A DNA stretch of 64,000 nt from Geosiphon pyriformis (lineage: Eukaryota; Glomeromycota; Glomeromycetes; Archaeosporales; Geosiphonaceae). Of this stretch, positions 13,319 to 24,827 are shown piece after piece (the stretch's first letter is position 1; each line of letters begins with the position of its first letter). A model generated the notes under the pieces. It was not told the origin of the DNA. It made no database searches and worked only from the letters and a program-made list of their open reading frames with translations. The position numbers and the translations under genes are program-made. The DNA is taken from the NCBI GenBank assembly GCA_016748015.1, contig JAAOMT010000436.1, positions 816,033 to 880,032 on the forward strand, in the 5' to 3' direction.

Positions 13319-15760
13319 AATTACCAAAAAAAATGGGAAAATATGGTTTTGTGTAAACTACTAAAAATTCAACAGTATTACTTAAGAAGATAGCTACTTA
13401 ACTTTTTTTATTCAAGAAATCCTGAATAACTTAAAGAATAAAAAATAATTTTCTTTCTTAGACTTAGCCAGTAGATATTGACAAGTTGAAATAGATTTTA
13501 AAAACAAAGAAAAAATAGCACTTATTATGCAAAATAAAAACTTCAAATTTAATATAATGTTTTTTGGATTTTGTATAAAAAAATTTTCTAGGAATCAGTT
13601 TTAATATATTTAAACAATACCAATATATTTTCTAAAATATTTAATGACTATCTGCTCTATTTCCAACAAGTTTTTAATTGTTTTTGGAGCACCAAACTAA
13701 AACTAAACACAAATAAATGTTTTTTTAAAAAGACTAAACTAAAATTTTTGAAACATATAATAGAAAAAGATAGAAATAAAATAAAACCAAATCTGAATAA
13801 GATGAAAAAGATCAAAGACTTCTCAGCTCTAACCAACTTGCAAGAACTAAAAAAATTCTTAAAACTGGCTAAATATTATCACAAATTTGTCAAAAACTTC
13901 TTAAACATTACAAAACCATTCCATTATCTGTTGTTAAAACATGTTTTGTATCTATAAAGAAAAGAACAACAAAAAACTTTCACTTACTTTAAACAATGCT
14001 TAATAAAAGCACCAATATTAATTTACTCAAACTTTAATAAATGGTTTATTGTTACTATAAATACCTCAAAAAATGCACTAGAAACTATTCTGTTACAAAT
14101 CAGACCAGACAATTGAAAACATCCAATTGTCTATACCAGTTACAATATTAATACAACAAAAAAAATATACAGTATAACAGATTTGAAATATCTTGTTATT
14201 TATTGGGCAATACAAAATTGGAAATATTATCTTTGTCAAATATTTAACCTATATACAAATCACAAAGAACTCATTTGGTTACTCAGCAAGCCACAATTAA
14301 AAAAAAAATATGCACAATAAAATAATTATTTACAACAATTCTCATACAAAATACATTAGAAAAAAAAGCCAAAAACACTAATGCTAACAGTTTGTTGAAA
14401 ATAATATATATCTAACTCTGGATCCATAAACACAACCATTTATTAACAATTACATCAGTATTTATTAACATTACAATTCAAAGAAAAATTATCTCAACAA
14501 AAACAAAGTAGTATATAAAACAAGCTTGCAATTATTTTATTCAAAACAACTAATTATATTGTTGAGAATACTAAAATTATACTACTTCACAATAAGTTAT
14601 AAAAAACAATGAAAAAAAAACTGTTTTACATAGCATGTATTTTAATTTAACTGCAAAATACTTTAACAAAGATACTACTTTAGAAAAAACAATGAATCTA
14701 TACTATTAACTAATAATATATAAGAATATTTTTGAATACATTATTAACTATAACTTATGCCAATAAAGAAAAGAAACCAAAACCATAGAATTACTTTGAT
14801 TCATTCTAGTTAGAAATTTATTTAATAAAATTGGGATTAATTTAGTTGGTTTTCTTTTAATTACATTCAAAAAAAATTATTATATTGCTGTAGCTATAGA
14901 CTATTTTATTAAATGGCTTAAAATCAAAGCTATTCAAATAGCAAACACTAAAACAGTAGCCAAATTTATACATCAAGATCTAATTTGCCAACATAGATGT
15001 CCAAAAGAATTATTATTTGACCAAAAAACTTATTTCATTAATAGTATATTAGCCAAACTAAGCTAATAATTTAGAATAAAACAACCATTATTATTACTAT
15101 ATTATTTACAAATAAATGAATTGGTAAAAAAATTTTATTAAATATTGTATAAAACATTAGCAAAAATAAGTTACAAAAATAGAACTTATTTATACTTTTT
15201 GTACTATTTATATACTAAATATTAAAGCAAAATATTATTTAGTTTATACTATTTAAATTAGTTTATAAAAGAAAAACCACTTTACCTATTAAATAAAAAA
15301 TACATTTTTTTTCAACAAAAACAATTACTAAAAAAAATTTTAAAGCTATCTTGTACTAAAAAACATATTAACTTATAGAAACATTAAAAAACAATTATAA
15401 AACAGCAGCTAATAATATTAACAAAGCTTAAAAACAACAAAAAAAAAGACATAATAATTGCCTATCTAATTAACCAGTTGAATCTAAAATTGGAGACTAA
15501 AGCTAAGAAGCAATAAAGTAAAAAGTTTAATTCAAAATAGGACAGATTATTTTACATATACAAAATTTTAGACAATAGAGCATATAAATTATAATTAAAA
15601 GACAAAATTTTAAAGAAAGTAGTACATGAAAATTGTCTAAAAATTTATCATACCAAACAGAAGTTATTGTTATTTGTATCTCAACTAGAAACACAAATTT
15701 CATTAATCAGACCAGAAAATATATCATAAAATCTGGAACCAATTATTGTTATCAAAACAT
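13319..15760 (+). pseudogene. Fossil Ty3/gypsy pol (RT, RNase H, integrase)
   Basis: Reading through many stops gives the gypsy pol order. RT: NGKIWFCVNY, then FLDLASRY-QVEIDFKNKEK near 13460, FNIMFFGFC, and VYLNNTNIF in place of the YxDD box. After the RT thumb region KFLKLAKYYHKFVKNF comes RNase H (ITDLKYLVIYWAIQNWKYY at 14176). Integrase starts near 14830: GINLVGFLLIT, VAIDYFIKWLKIKAI, CPKELLFDQKTYF. The tail at 15560-15740 (ILDNRAYKL, then PENIS-NLEPIIVI) matches the same tail in elements A and B, so it is the same lineage. Gag, protease and dUTPase are absent upstream, where LINE fossil sequence abuts. Confidence 0.8.
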
Positions 15761-15842
15761 AGTTAACATATGATAATTTAAATTAAAAATTTAAGTATAT
15801 ATAAAGACCAAAACAGCAAAAAAAAAATGATAAAGCTCTCAA

Positions 15843-16530
15843 CATGAATCTTTCAGATCAAATTTTAAAACTTTTAAAACAACTATTTAAAGCAATTTAA
15901 CAATTTACAACACCAATAAAATTATAATTAATAGAAAAAAAATATGATACAGAAATTTACACAAGAAAAAAAAGGATAAAAGTTTAACTAAAACTGAATG
16001 TTCTTATCTTTATAAATAATTAAAGAAAAAAAAAAGATAAATGTTAGACAAAGTTTAATGAAATTAAAAAGGCTTTAAGCAAATTAAACTTGGAACCAGT
16101 AACAGAAAAATGAACACCAGAAAATACCAGAAAATGGAAAAAAAAACTTTTACTAATTTACTAGTTCTTTAAGATTGGTAAACAACTAAAATTAAGAACA
16201 CCATATAAAAATCTCAACAGATAAACCTTTAACAAAAAAGCTTTCAAACAAGTAAAAAAATTCATAAGAAGAAATAACTTAATACTATACTACAAAACAA
16301 TTTACCAATTGTATGCAGTTTTTAAATACTGTTTAGCTGTCCTGTTAGATAGTACACTAAAAACTATTATAGTCAACAACATAAAATAAATAACAAATTC
16401 ATAGTTTGAAAACCTACAAAAAACAATATTCAATATAATAATTGAATATTATACTAAAAGAACAATTTTTACAAATACATATAATTTTACAAGAACTTAA
16501 TTTTAAAAAAAAAATATTATTACCCAAATA
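15843..16530 (+). pseudogene. Fossil of the third ORF of the A/B gypsy lineage
   Basis: It lies at the same place as ORF3 in A and B, just after the pol tail. It begins MNLSDQILKLLKQ. Read through stops it gives a block IGKQLKLRTPYKNLNR followed by FNKKAFKQVKKFIRR, LYYKTIYQLYAVFKYCL and NIIIEYYTKR, parallel to IGKTLHEQKWELTAANL, IWKQLHNEF, HYKLRAALRLYDLF and SIILDYYLEIT of element B. Identity is low and the reading is by eye. Function unknown. Confidence 0.5.
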
Positions 16531-16726
16531 GAAAAACCAATTCAAAAAATATTAAAAAATATTTAAAATCTCAAACTTACTCATATATAATTCATGAATT
16601 TTGTGTTTAAAACTGAATTAATTGTTTTCCTATTTTTATTTTTGGCCAAATGTTCTTAGCATAAAATGTTTTGAACAATAACAACTTAAACCAAATGTTT
16701 TTAATCATAATAATTAACAATACTAA

Positions 16727-16790
16727 TTTATTTTATTTTATTTTATTTTATTTTATTTTTATTTTATTTTTATTTTATTTTTTTTATTCT
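16727..16790. repeat. (ATTTT)n microsatellite
   Basis: A run of TTTTA units with one- or two-base length slips, in the AT-rich DNA just after the fossil third ORF. Confidence 0.9.
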
Positions 16791-17842
16791 CTTGTAAAAT
16801 AACAATATTGTAAAATTAATTGTCTAGAAATAAATTCTATAATAGCTTGGTAAAAAAAAAAAGCTTTTCTTAGAATTGAATATTAATGTTATCTTGTTAG
16901 CTTACTAGAAGGGCAAAAAAACACTATTAGATTTTAACAACTGCATTTAACTAATTTAGAGAAAATAGCTTACATACTTAAGCCATAAACAGCCAAATAT
17001 TTTTTTGTGTTTTATAATTAAAGAACTTTTATAGGTAAAATTAGCAAAAATCTTTAGAGATTAATATTACCAATTTATCTTAAATATTTAAAATAAAAAA
17101 TTTTAAGCTTTCTATTATTCAAATTTAAAGCACCAAATATTATTACAACACTCTACCAAGTTTATTTATAACAATACTAAAATAATCTAATTCAGAATTT
17201 TTTTTACTTTTAAAACATGTTAAACCAAAAAACTGTTTATAATAATAATTATATTAGTACCAAAAAAATTTTTATTTACACTAAAAGTAAAAACCTGTAT
17301 TTTAACAAACTTATTTATAATCTATAACTTAATATTAGATCTTAATTTCATCTTTATAACAAATAAAATTATATTGTCAAAATTTATATATTAACAAATA
17401 ATGTTTTTTTGCTTAGCCAAATTGTTTATACTTTAATATTACATATAGTCATTTTTTAAACTAATTTACTTATTAGGATGTAAAAAAAATTAAAAAAACC
17501 AAGTTAATGTATATTTAATTCAATTTTATTAAAATAAAACCAATTAAAATCTTCAAAATAACTAATTTTAACTTTATACTTCCTATTTTAATAATAAAAA
17601 TCTTTAAACAACTTGTATCCAAAGCTAAAGTTTCTAAAACATCTATTATAAAGAAAAATAACAACTTAAGTAAACTATTTATCATTATTTTTAAGTCTAA
17701 TTTTGTAATAAAAGCTAGTATTTTACTTAAAAAAAAAACAGCAGAAACATAAGAATCTAAAATTAAACTCTTTAATTTATGAAAAATATTAAATACTTAA
17801 TCTGTTAAAAGCTTTATAAACTGTTTTAAAGATATCAAATAG
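16791..17842. other. AT-rich stretch with weak retroelement-like reading
   Basis: No intact gene. One plus-strand reading near 17310-17400 (YNLILDLNFIFITNKIIL) resembles the start of a retroelement protease or RT region, but too weakly to call. The rest is decayed AT-rich sequence. Confidence 0.4.
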
Positions 17843-18900
17843 TGTTATTGGAGATTTTTTTATCTTTTTTTAAGTATTGTTAATATTATTTTACTATTAA
17901 TTTTGCTGTTAATAAAAGTTAGTGAATTTTTAATAAGTCAATTTTTTTTCCAAAATATTTTTTTATACTTAGACCATATATGTTGTTGGATTTATAATAA
18001 AATGACCAATTCTATGCAATTATTTATATAGTTACTTTGCAGTAAAAATTGACTTTTTTACAGAAAAATCTTGTCTGTAAGCTTTTTAAAATATGTATAG
18101 TTATTTTGCTATAAAAGTCAACTTTTTTACAAGAAAATTTTATTTGTAAGTTTTCTAAAAATGTGTGTAGTTATTTTGCTATAAAAATCACTTTTTCTAC
18201 AAAAAATTTCGACTATAGACTACTCAATAATATAAAAAAAATAAACTAAAAATAAACTAAAAAAAAAATAAGAAAATATATTAAAAAAGTTATTTTAAAT
18301 CTAAGTTTAAAAGTTATTAACAGTTACTGAAATTGGTAGTTAATTAATTTCAATATATTAATATAGAATAGTTAATTTTACAATAGAAATAACTAAGAAT
18401 TTTTATGTTTTCAAAATAAGTTTTATTGAAATTGATTTGTATAAAAGATATTAGGAAAAATATTAATTCTAATTAAGATAAATTTTAACTAAATACATTT
18501 TTCCAAAAAAAAGCTCTTTTTTTATATAATTTGTTGTAATACTATTCTATAATCTAACATTTTTTTTTAATTTTTTGGCAATTAAAAATATATTTTGTTA
18601 AACTACAAATTATTTCTGCAAACTATAAGTTATTTTGATAAACTATTAAATATTTTGTCAAATTACCAAATATTTTGACAAACTTTTAAATATTATATAG
18701 TTTAATGTATTATATAATCTAATTATTACAATTTGGTTTTATTTGTGTTTTGTACAAATTGAATTATTACTTAAATAATAATTCAGATAATTTAATAAGA
18801 TAATAAGTAATAAATTAAAATAATAATATATATTAATTAATAATAAGAATTATAAGAATAATTTTATGTTAAATAATATTTCAAATTTTATTTAATAATA
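17843..18900 (-). repeat. Fossil LTR of the A/B gypsy family
   Basis: Begins TGTTATTGGAGATTT and ends ATTTAATAATA. It aligns end to end with the minus-oriented LTRs at 41801-42780 and 60603-61550. Shared landmarks in order: the ATTGTTAATATT start region, ATGACCAATTC near 18003, repeated TAGTTATTTTGC(A/T)(A/G)TAAAA blocks, ACTGAAATTGGTAG near 18327, the run of 20-bp units near 18590-18690, and TAAGAATTATAAGA near the end. It carries many C-to-T and G-to-A changes. No matching internal region adjoins it, so it may be a solo LTR. Confidence 0.8.
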
Positions 18901-19129
18901 ATAAATATTAACAAAAAAAACTTTTATTAAGAAAAAAAGCACCAGATAAAAATTATGATTAATATTAGCAAAAACAATGATTAAAAAAACTATTTGGATT
19001 TAAAACTTATTACCAAAAACTACTAATTATAAAATAAAAATTTTTTTCTTGGCATAAAGATAAGTTAACTAAAAATAATTTTTATTTAACATAAACTTTT
19101 TATAACTTTTTCTTAAAATAGAAATAATA

Positions 19130-20060
19130 GTATTAACAGTATTATATTCAAGAACAAAATATTTAAAACATTTATATTTTATACAACAAATTAAATTCAA
19201 CTTAGTTCAAAAAAGTTTAACACTACCAAAAATTGGTTCTATGCAAAATATTAATTCCAAATTTTTTCTAGACATAAAACCAATTATAATATAACAAATT
19301 TTATTGTCAATAACAAAAAATAGTTAATTACACAAGTTTTCTTACCAGTTTTTTTATTAAAGTATTTAAATTATAAGTAATTATTTTCATAAATAAAATA
19401 AACAAAAATGCTTTAAATTGATTTTTTAATATCCAAATAATATAATTTTTTATAGTCTTGGTTACATGTATTAAGTTTTTTTCAATCAAAAAAAACCATT
19501 TTACTGTTAATTTATCTGCTTAATCTAATTTAGTAAACTCTATTACAGTCTTTTGTCATAGTTCAATTAATTACAATTAGATTAATATTATTTGTTTATA
19601 TTTAGTTATTATAGCAATAATTATATTTTTAAGTGTGTTTATAAGAATTTTTTTGATAACTACAGCCCAATCTGAATAAAGTTTTTGTTTCTTAAAATCA
19701 ATCTTTATGATAATATCTTTTTTTTTGGTTAATAGTATGGCTTTTTTTATGTTTTTTTTAACATAAATATAAATTTAATAATTTTTTTAAATTTTAAAAA
19801 AGTAATAATCTTTTTAAAACCATTTATTTTTAAGAAAATTTTTTTAATAATTTGTACTTTTGTTTTAATTAACTTTTTTTCAACTGCCAAGAAATTAATA
19901 TTCAAAATAAAAATTTTTTTTAATAAGAATTACAACTTAAATTTTGACAATTTTAAGATCAATTTATTTTTTTTCTAAAAAAATAACTACAGAAATAAAA
20001 TATATACTTATTATTAGAGCCAAAATTACAAAAACTAAGAAAAAAGTTACTGTTTTTTTA
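19130..20060 (-). pseudogene. Fossil LINE ORF1, copy 2
   Basis: Minus-strand reading through stops: FKKIITFLKFKKIIKF (about 19840), KKAILLTKKKDIII, LYSDWAVVIKKILINT (about 19670), LIELWQKTVIEFTKL, KNQFKAFLFILF, then CIEPIFGSVKLFWTKLNLI and a degenerate CCHC knuckle (CCIKYKCFKYF). Blocks and order match the plus-strand fossil at 12500-13318. It extends further 3' to the zinc knuckle expected at the end of such an ORF1. Confidence 0.65.
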
Positions 20061-21650
20061 GAATTAAATTGTTTTGTCTTAAAAGTATTAATTTAAAAAT
20101 TCAAAGACTTTTTATTTTATTGTTAGTATTATATCTAATATTAAAAATTGTTAAGTTTTTTACTATATTATTAAAAGTAATATTTATGTTTTTAAACTAA
20201 TTAATATTGAATAAAGATTTTTTAAACTCTAAATCTGCTTTGTTATTCAAGTATTTAACTTTATAATAGATATTTTAGATTTTTATAACAAACTACTACT
20301 TATAAATTTTAAAGCAATACTTCTAGTCAATTTTTTTTTGAATATAATATTATTAGTAATGGCTATTAAAATAATAATAAAAAAATTTATGTTTTAAAAA
20401 ATTGTGAAATTAAAACAGTAAAGAAAAAATAAAACAAAAAACTTTTTTTTTAAAATTAACTCTTTAAAAAATTTTAAATATAAGAGAAAAAAAAGTTTTT
20501 AGTTAAATTAAATTCTAAATTATATATAATAAAAAACTTAAAAATTTAAATATTATAAGCTATTTAAATTTTTTACACAATTTTTTAGTTGTTAATTATT
20601 GTTATTAAAAATTGGTTAATAAATAATTATTGGTAATTTTTAATTCTGTTAAAGCTAAGTTTTTGGCTATTAGTTAAGTTTTAAGTTAAAATTTATAATA
20701 ATTATAATTAATAAACAGTTTAATTAACTAAGTATTTTTTTATTTTATGATTAATAAATTTATTAAATTGTTTTAATTTGGTATTTAATTTAAATAATCT
20801 ATTTATTATCAAGTTTACAATTTAAACATAATTAATTTTTTGTTTAATTAATTCAAAATTTCTGACCAATATAATTGTTATTTAGAAATTATTTGAGCAT
20901 AATAAATGTATTTATTAAAAAATATTATTGTGTAGTCTTATAGTATATGATTTTAAAAATGACAAAATTTGTTAATAATTAATTAAGTTTTAATATTATA
21001 AATTAATAATATTTTAAAAAAAATAAAAAATTGCTTATATAATTTTTTAATTATTTTAATTATTAATAATAATAGCTTTTTTTTTGTAAATAAATTTTTT
21101 GAATTTAATAATAAATATATATATTATTAGAATATATATAAATAAAAAAATATTGTTAATAGTATAAAAGCTTTAAAATTAGTAATACTAGTGGTGAATT
21201 TATTGGTGTAGTTAGAGATAAATTTTTAAGTATTAATATAATAAAATTTAAAACAATCAGGTTTTAAATAATAAGTAATAAAATCTTAATTTTTGTGTTT
21301 GTTAAGATTATTAGTCATGTTAAATACATGGTAAAAAAAATACCAAACATTATTAAAAATGACCAGTTTGTTATTCTGTTGAGATTTTAATTTATTAAAA
21401 AACAACAAATTTTATTTAATTTTGGTTTTTTTGTTAATTTTTAATTTAAAGTTTTTTTAAATAATCATACATATATATTTTATAATAAATTGCTGTTTTA
21501 TTATATATTAAATTTAATAATTTATATAATGTTTGATTGATATTTTAAATAAAATTATTTATTTGTAAATAATATAATATTTTTATTGAGTTTAGTCCAA
21601 CTTATAAAAAATAACATATAATTGTAACAAAATATTTTATAATATCTTAG
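20061..21650. other. AT-rich stretch without recognisable genes
   Basis: Decayed AT-rich DNA up to the flank of the MGR2-like gene. A sharp rise in GC content occurs near 21,650, marking the end of the fossil block. Confidence 0.7.
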
Positions 21651-21928
21651 CTAATGGGCGATCTCGTGACAGATAAGAAATTTCTTGACCTCATCTTTTA
21701 ACTTGGTTATTATAAAATACTACAAAGTAAAAAGACACCAAAGGTAAGTAGGTAATCTTCAATTAATTCGAAGCGTCGCGTAACTTATAGGATACTTTAA
21801 ATAGGTTTTGTTCTAGTTTCACAATTGATAGTTTCGCAACTCCTTTCTTATTTTCTAATAAATCGGTTTAAGCCCGAAGAGACAGGGAATTACCAAACAC
21901 AGTCGTTTTCTATCCAGTCTATTGAATC

Positions 21929-22363
21929 ATGGAACCTTCACGTGTTGAACGCGTAAAAATGGGTGCAATTATGGGTGGAACAGTGGGTCTTTGTCTTGGT
22001 CTGGTGTTTGGAACTTATACTCTTTTTCGGTAAGTCACACTACAACATTCTCGCTATCGATTTTCATTATTCAACTTTTTGGCCTATTGATGAATCGTTT
22101 TTCACATATTTCACATTGACATATCTATTTCTTACTCTTATATGTCATAAAAAAGATATGGACCAGGTCCACGAGGCTATGTTCAGACCTTGGGTCAATA
22201 TATGGCCACCTCAGCAGGTTCTTTTGCACTATTTATGAGCATCGGTTCATTTATTCGTAGTGAGGAAGCACATCATTTTGAGCAGCGTCGGTTATTTTCA
22301 TCACGTGGATTTAAAAATATACCCGTTGAGGTGTTGGAATCGAGAAAATGGGATAGATCATAA
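21929..22363 (+). CDS. MGR2: Mgr2/ROMO1-family subunit of the TIM23 translocase (2 exons, 102 aa)
   Basis: Small inner-mitochondrial-membrane protein that couples TIM17/TIM23 and gates lateral release of preproteins; animal relatives are called ROMO1. Exons 21929-22029 and 22156-22363 (309 nt, 103 codons with TAA). The first exon encodes [17 protein letters not shown] and a Gly-rich membrane segment ([14 protein letters not shown]). The second encodes [16 protein letters not shown] and a second membrane segment [16 protein letters not shown]. The GxxxG spacing and the PRG turn are typical of the family. The ATG at 21929 is preferred because it gives the usual short N-terminal tail; an internal Met lies 10 codons downstream. 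Confidence 0.93.
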
Positions 22364-24477
22364 GAGTGTGGTGAAGCAGAATATGTCTATTAAATTTTGT
22401 CAGTGTTAGAATTGTATTAAGTGAAGTTGATGTCCAATGAGGCATTAATATGGTAATAGTCGGAGCAGCCAATGGGTAGATCAAAAGGCTTTAAAGATAA
22501 TAATATACTAAACTTATAGTTATTTGACAATGCTTTTATTCTTTATGTATAGGTGTTATCCCATACTGAAATTTTTACAACTAATAATAAAGCTGATGGT
22601 TTTTCGAATTTTTTAATCTTGTCTAATACTGAAAATCTTGAGGGTTCGATTATTTATTAAGTTCGGCTCTCATTTCCTAGCCTCCAAAAATTCCACAAAC
22701 TCTACCTCAAAGACTATTTCTCTTTAATATGGGACATATTTCGCGGCAAAAAATTATAAATCTCATTTATTACTACTTTTCAGGAATAATAAACAAACTT
22801 CTTGCTTAGGCAATTTTTTGACCAAGACTGTTCAATTGCCCACTTTCATATAATTTGGAAAAATGATTCCCAAAGTATAAATTAAATATTTTTCATTGTT
22901 ATAGTCAAGTATTTTTTAATAAGATTTTTTGATTTTCTCTTAAATTATTCTGATTTTCATATTTTAACAAAATTCATTTATATTAATATTAAAGAAATAC
23001 TCATTAGTTTAATTAAAATTAATTTTTAAAAACTGATTATTATTAAATCTAAATATGAAAAAAAAACAAAATTTGCAAAAAAAATTATGTTGTTTATTTT
23101 AATTTTAAAATTAATAATAAAATAATAAAATTCAATATTTATTAATATTATTATAATTAATAAGCGCAATATAACAACCAAGTATTCTAAATTAAATGTG
23201 ATTCATGCTCTTTTTATATGTAATCAGACAATATAATTAATTAAACTTAATAAAATTTTGTATAATTTTTGTGTATTTAAAATTTTATTTATTCAAATTT
23301 TTGTAACTTTTTTAATAATTTTAATAATTTCAAAAGATAATTATATTATTATTATCATATAATAAAACAACACCAAATTTATTTTTAAATTTAAAAAATA
23401 TTTTAAATACATTAATAATTGTTTTACCAAAATTTTTAACTTAAATCTTAATATCAAAATTTAAAAATCTGGTTGTGCAATAAAATTTTTTTTAATAGTT
23501 AAAAAAAAATAATTAAGACAATTATAAAACCAATATAGATTTTATAAATTAAATAGTTTTTGTAATTGAGTTTTTAAATATGTTTTTATTAATTATAAAT
23601 ATATTATTGTTATATTTTTTAAGTTATAATATTTGAATTGTTTTTATTGTAAATATTTTTATAATTTTTAGTATAAATAGTTTAATGTATTTGTTTTAAA
23701 AATATATAAAATTTAAATTTAAAACTTGAATTTAAAAATAAAAAAATAAAACCAAAAATTATGAAAAAATCCAATTAAAAACTTTTGTATTTATAATTTG
23801 TTTTAATTTTTTAACAAATAATTATATTTTTTAAAATTAAGCTATATTAAAATTTAAAATAATAATTTGTATTTATTAAATTAAAATAATATTAAATAAT
23901 TAATTTTATAATTTATAATTTATTTAACTTAATTAAATTTTAAATTTAATAAAATTATATAACAGTCTTAAAATACAATATAAATTTTATAACTTATTTT
24001 GTAAAAATAATTTACATTATTTTTTTTAATAATATTTTATTTAAATTTTAATATTATTGGTTTTTTTAATCAATATTATAATTTTGGAATTATAAATTTT
24101 GTTATTTAAAACCAATATTTATTTTTACCAAATATTTTTATAAAGCTAATATATAATTAAAAAATAAAACAATTTTTTTTTGTAATATAATTAAATATAA
24201 AATTAACAATATTTATTAAATAAAAAATAAAAATATAAAAAAAATATTTATAATTATTTTTAAGTTATAATTTAAAATTCCAATCAGTTATTTATGTGTT
24301 TTCTATTTATTAAAAACTTTATAAACACAATTAAATTTTTTTTACTTCAAAAAAAACCTTAAATTTTTTTTTTAAATACCAAGAAACAATAAAAATGATT
24401 ACTTTTCAAGAAGTCTTAATTCAAAACCATATTTTTTTTTGGAAGTTAAAAAAAGTTTAACCATGAGAATTTTACTA
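22364..24477. other. AT-rich intergenic stretch
   Basis: The first ~450 bp are the 3' flank of the MGR2-like gene, of moderate GC. From about 22,900 the sequence is almost pure A/T with no ORF or recognisable element. Confidence 0.7.
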
Positions 24478-24783
24478 TTATATTCTTTTTGGTAAGTTAT
24501 CTAAAAGATGTTCCTGAAGTGCAATTAATTTAATTCTTTTTAAAGAGCAAAAATATGGTTGTAAAAATTCACGAACCAGTACTAAAGAAAACATCAAAAT
24601 TGTCACAGTATTAAAGTCAATTAATCCGGAATTTAAATGTAAAATCAAAAATAAAACAAAGGCTGATACAACAGTTTCCTTATGAAACAACCTGGAATAT
24701 GTTATCCTTAAGATGCTTATACCAATTATCTTTTGTAAATTTTTAAATAATGCATTGAAAATTACGCTTATATAAAATACCAT
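24478..24783 (-). CDS. Uncertain ORF, 101 aa, hydrophobic
   Basis: An ORF with less AT than the DNA to its left, ending 45 bp before the DNA ligase IV stop on the same strand. Two hydrophobic stretches and a basic C-terminus (FCSLKRIKLIALQEHLL). I do not recognise a family. It may be a remnant of a mobile element or chance. Confidence 0.2.
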   Translation of the reverse strand: MVFYISVIFNALFKNLQKIIGISILRITYSRLFHKETVVSAFVLFLILHLNSGLIDFNTVTILMFSLVLVREFLQPYFCSLKRIKLIALQEHLLDNLPKRI

Positions 24784-24827
24784 GAACTAATTAAACAGAT
24801 AAATTTTATTCTAGTGTGTACTCCAGT

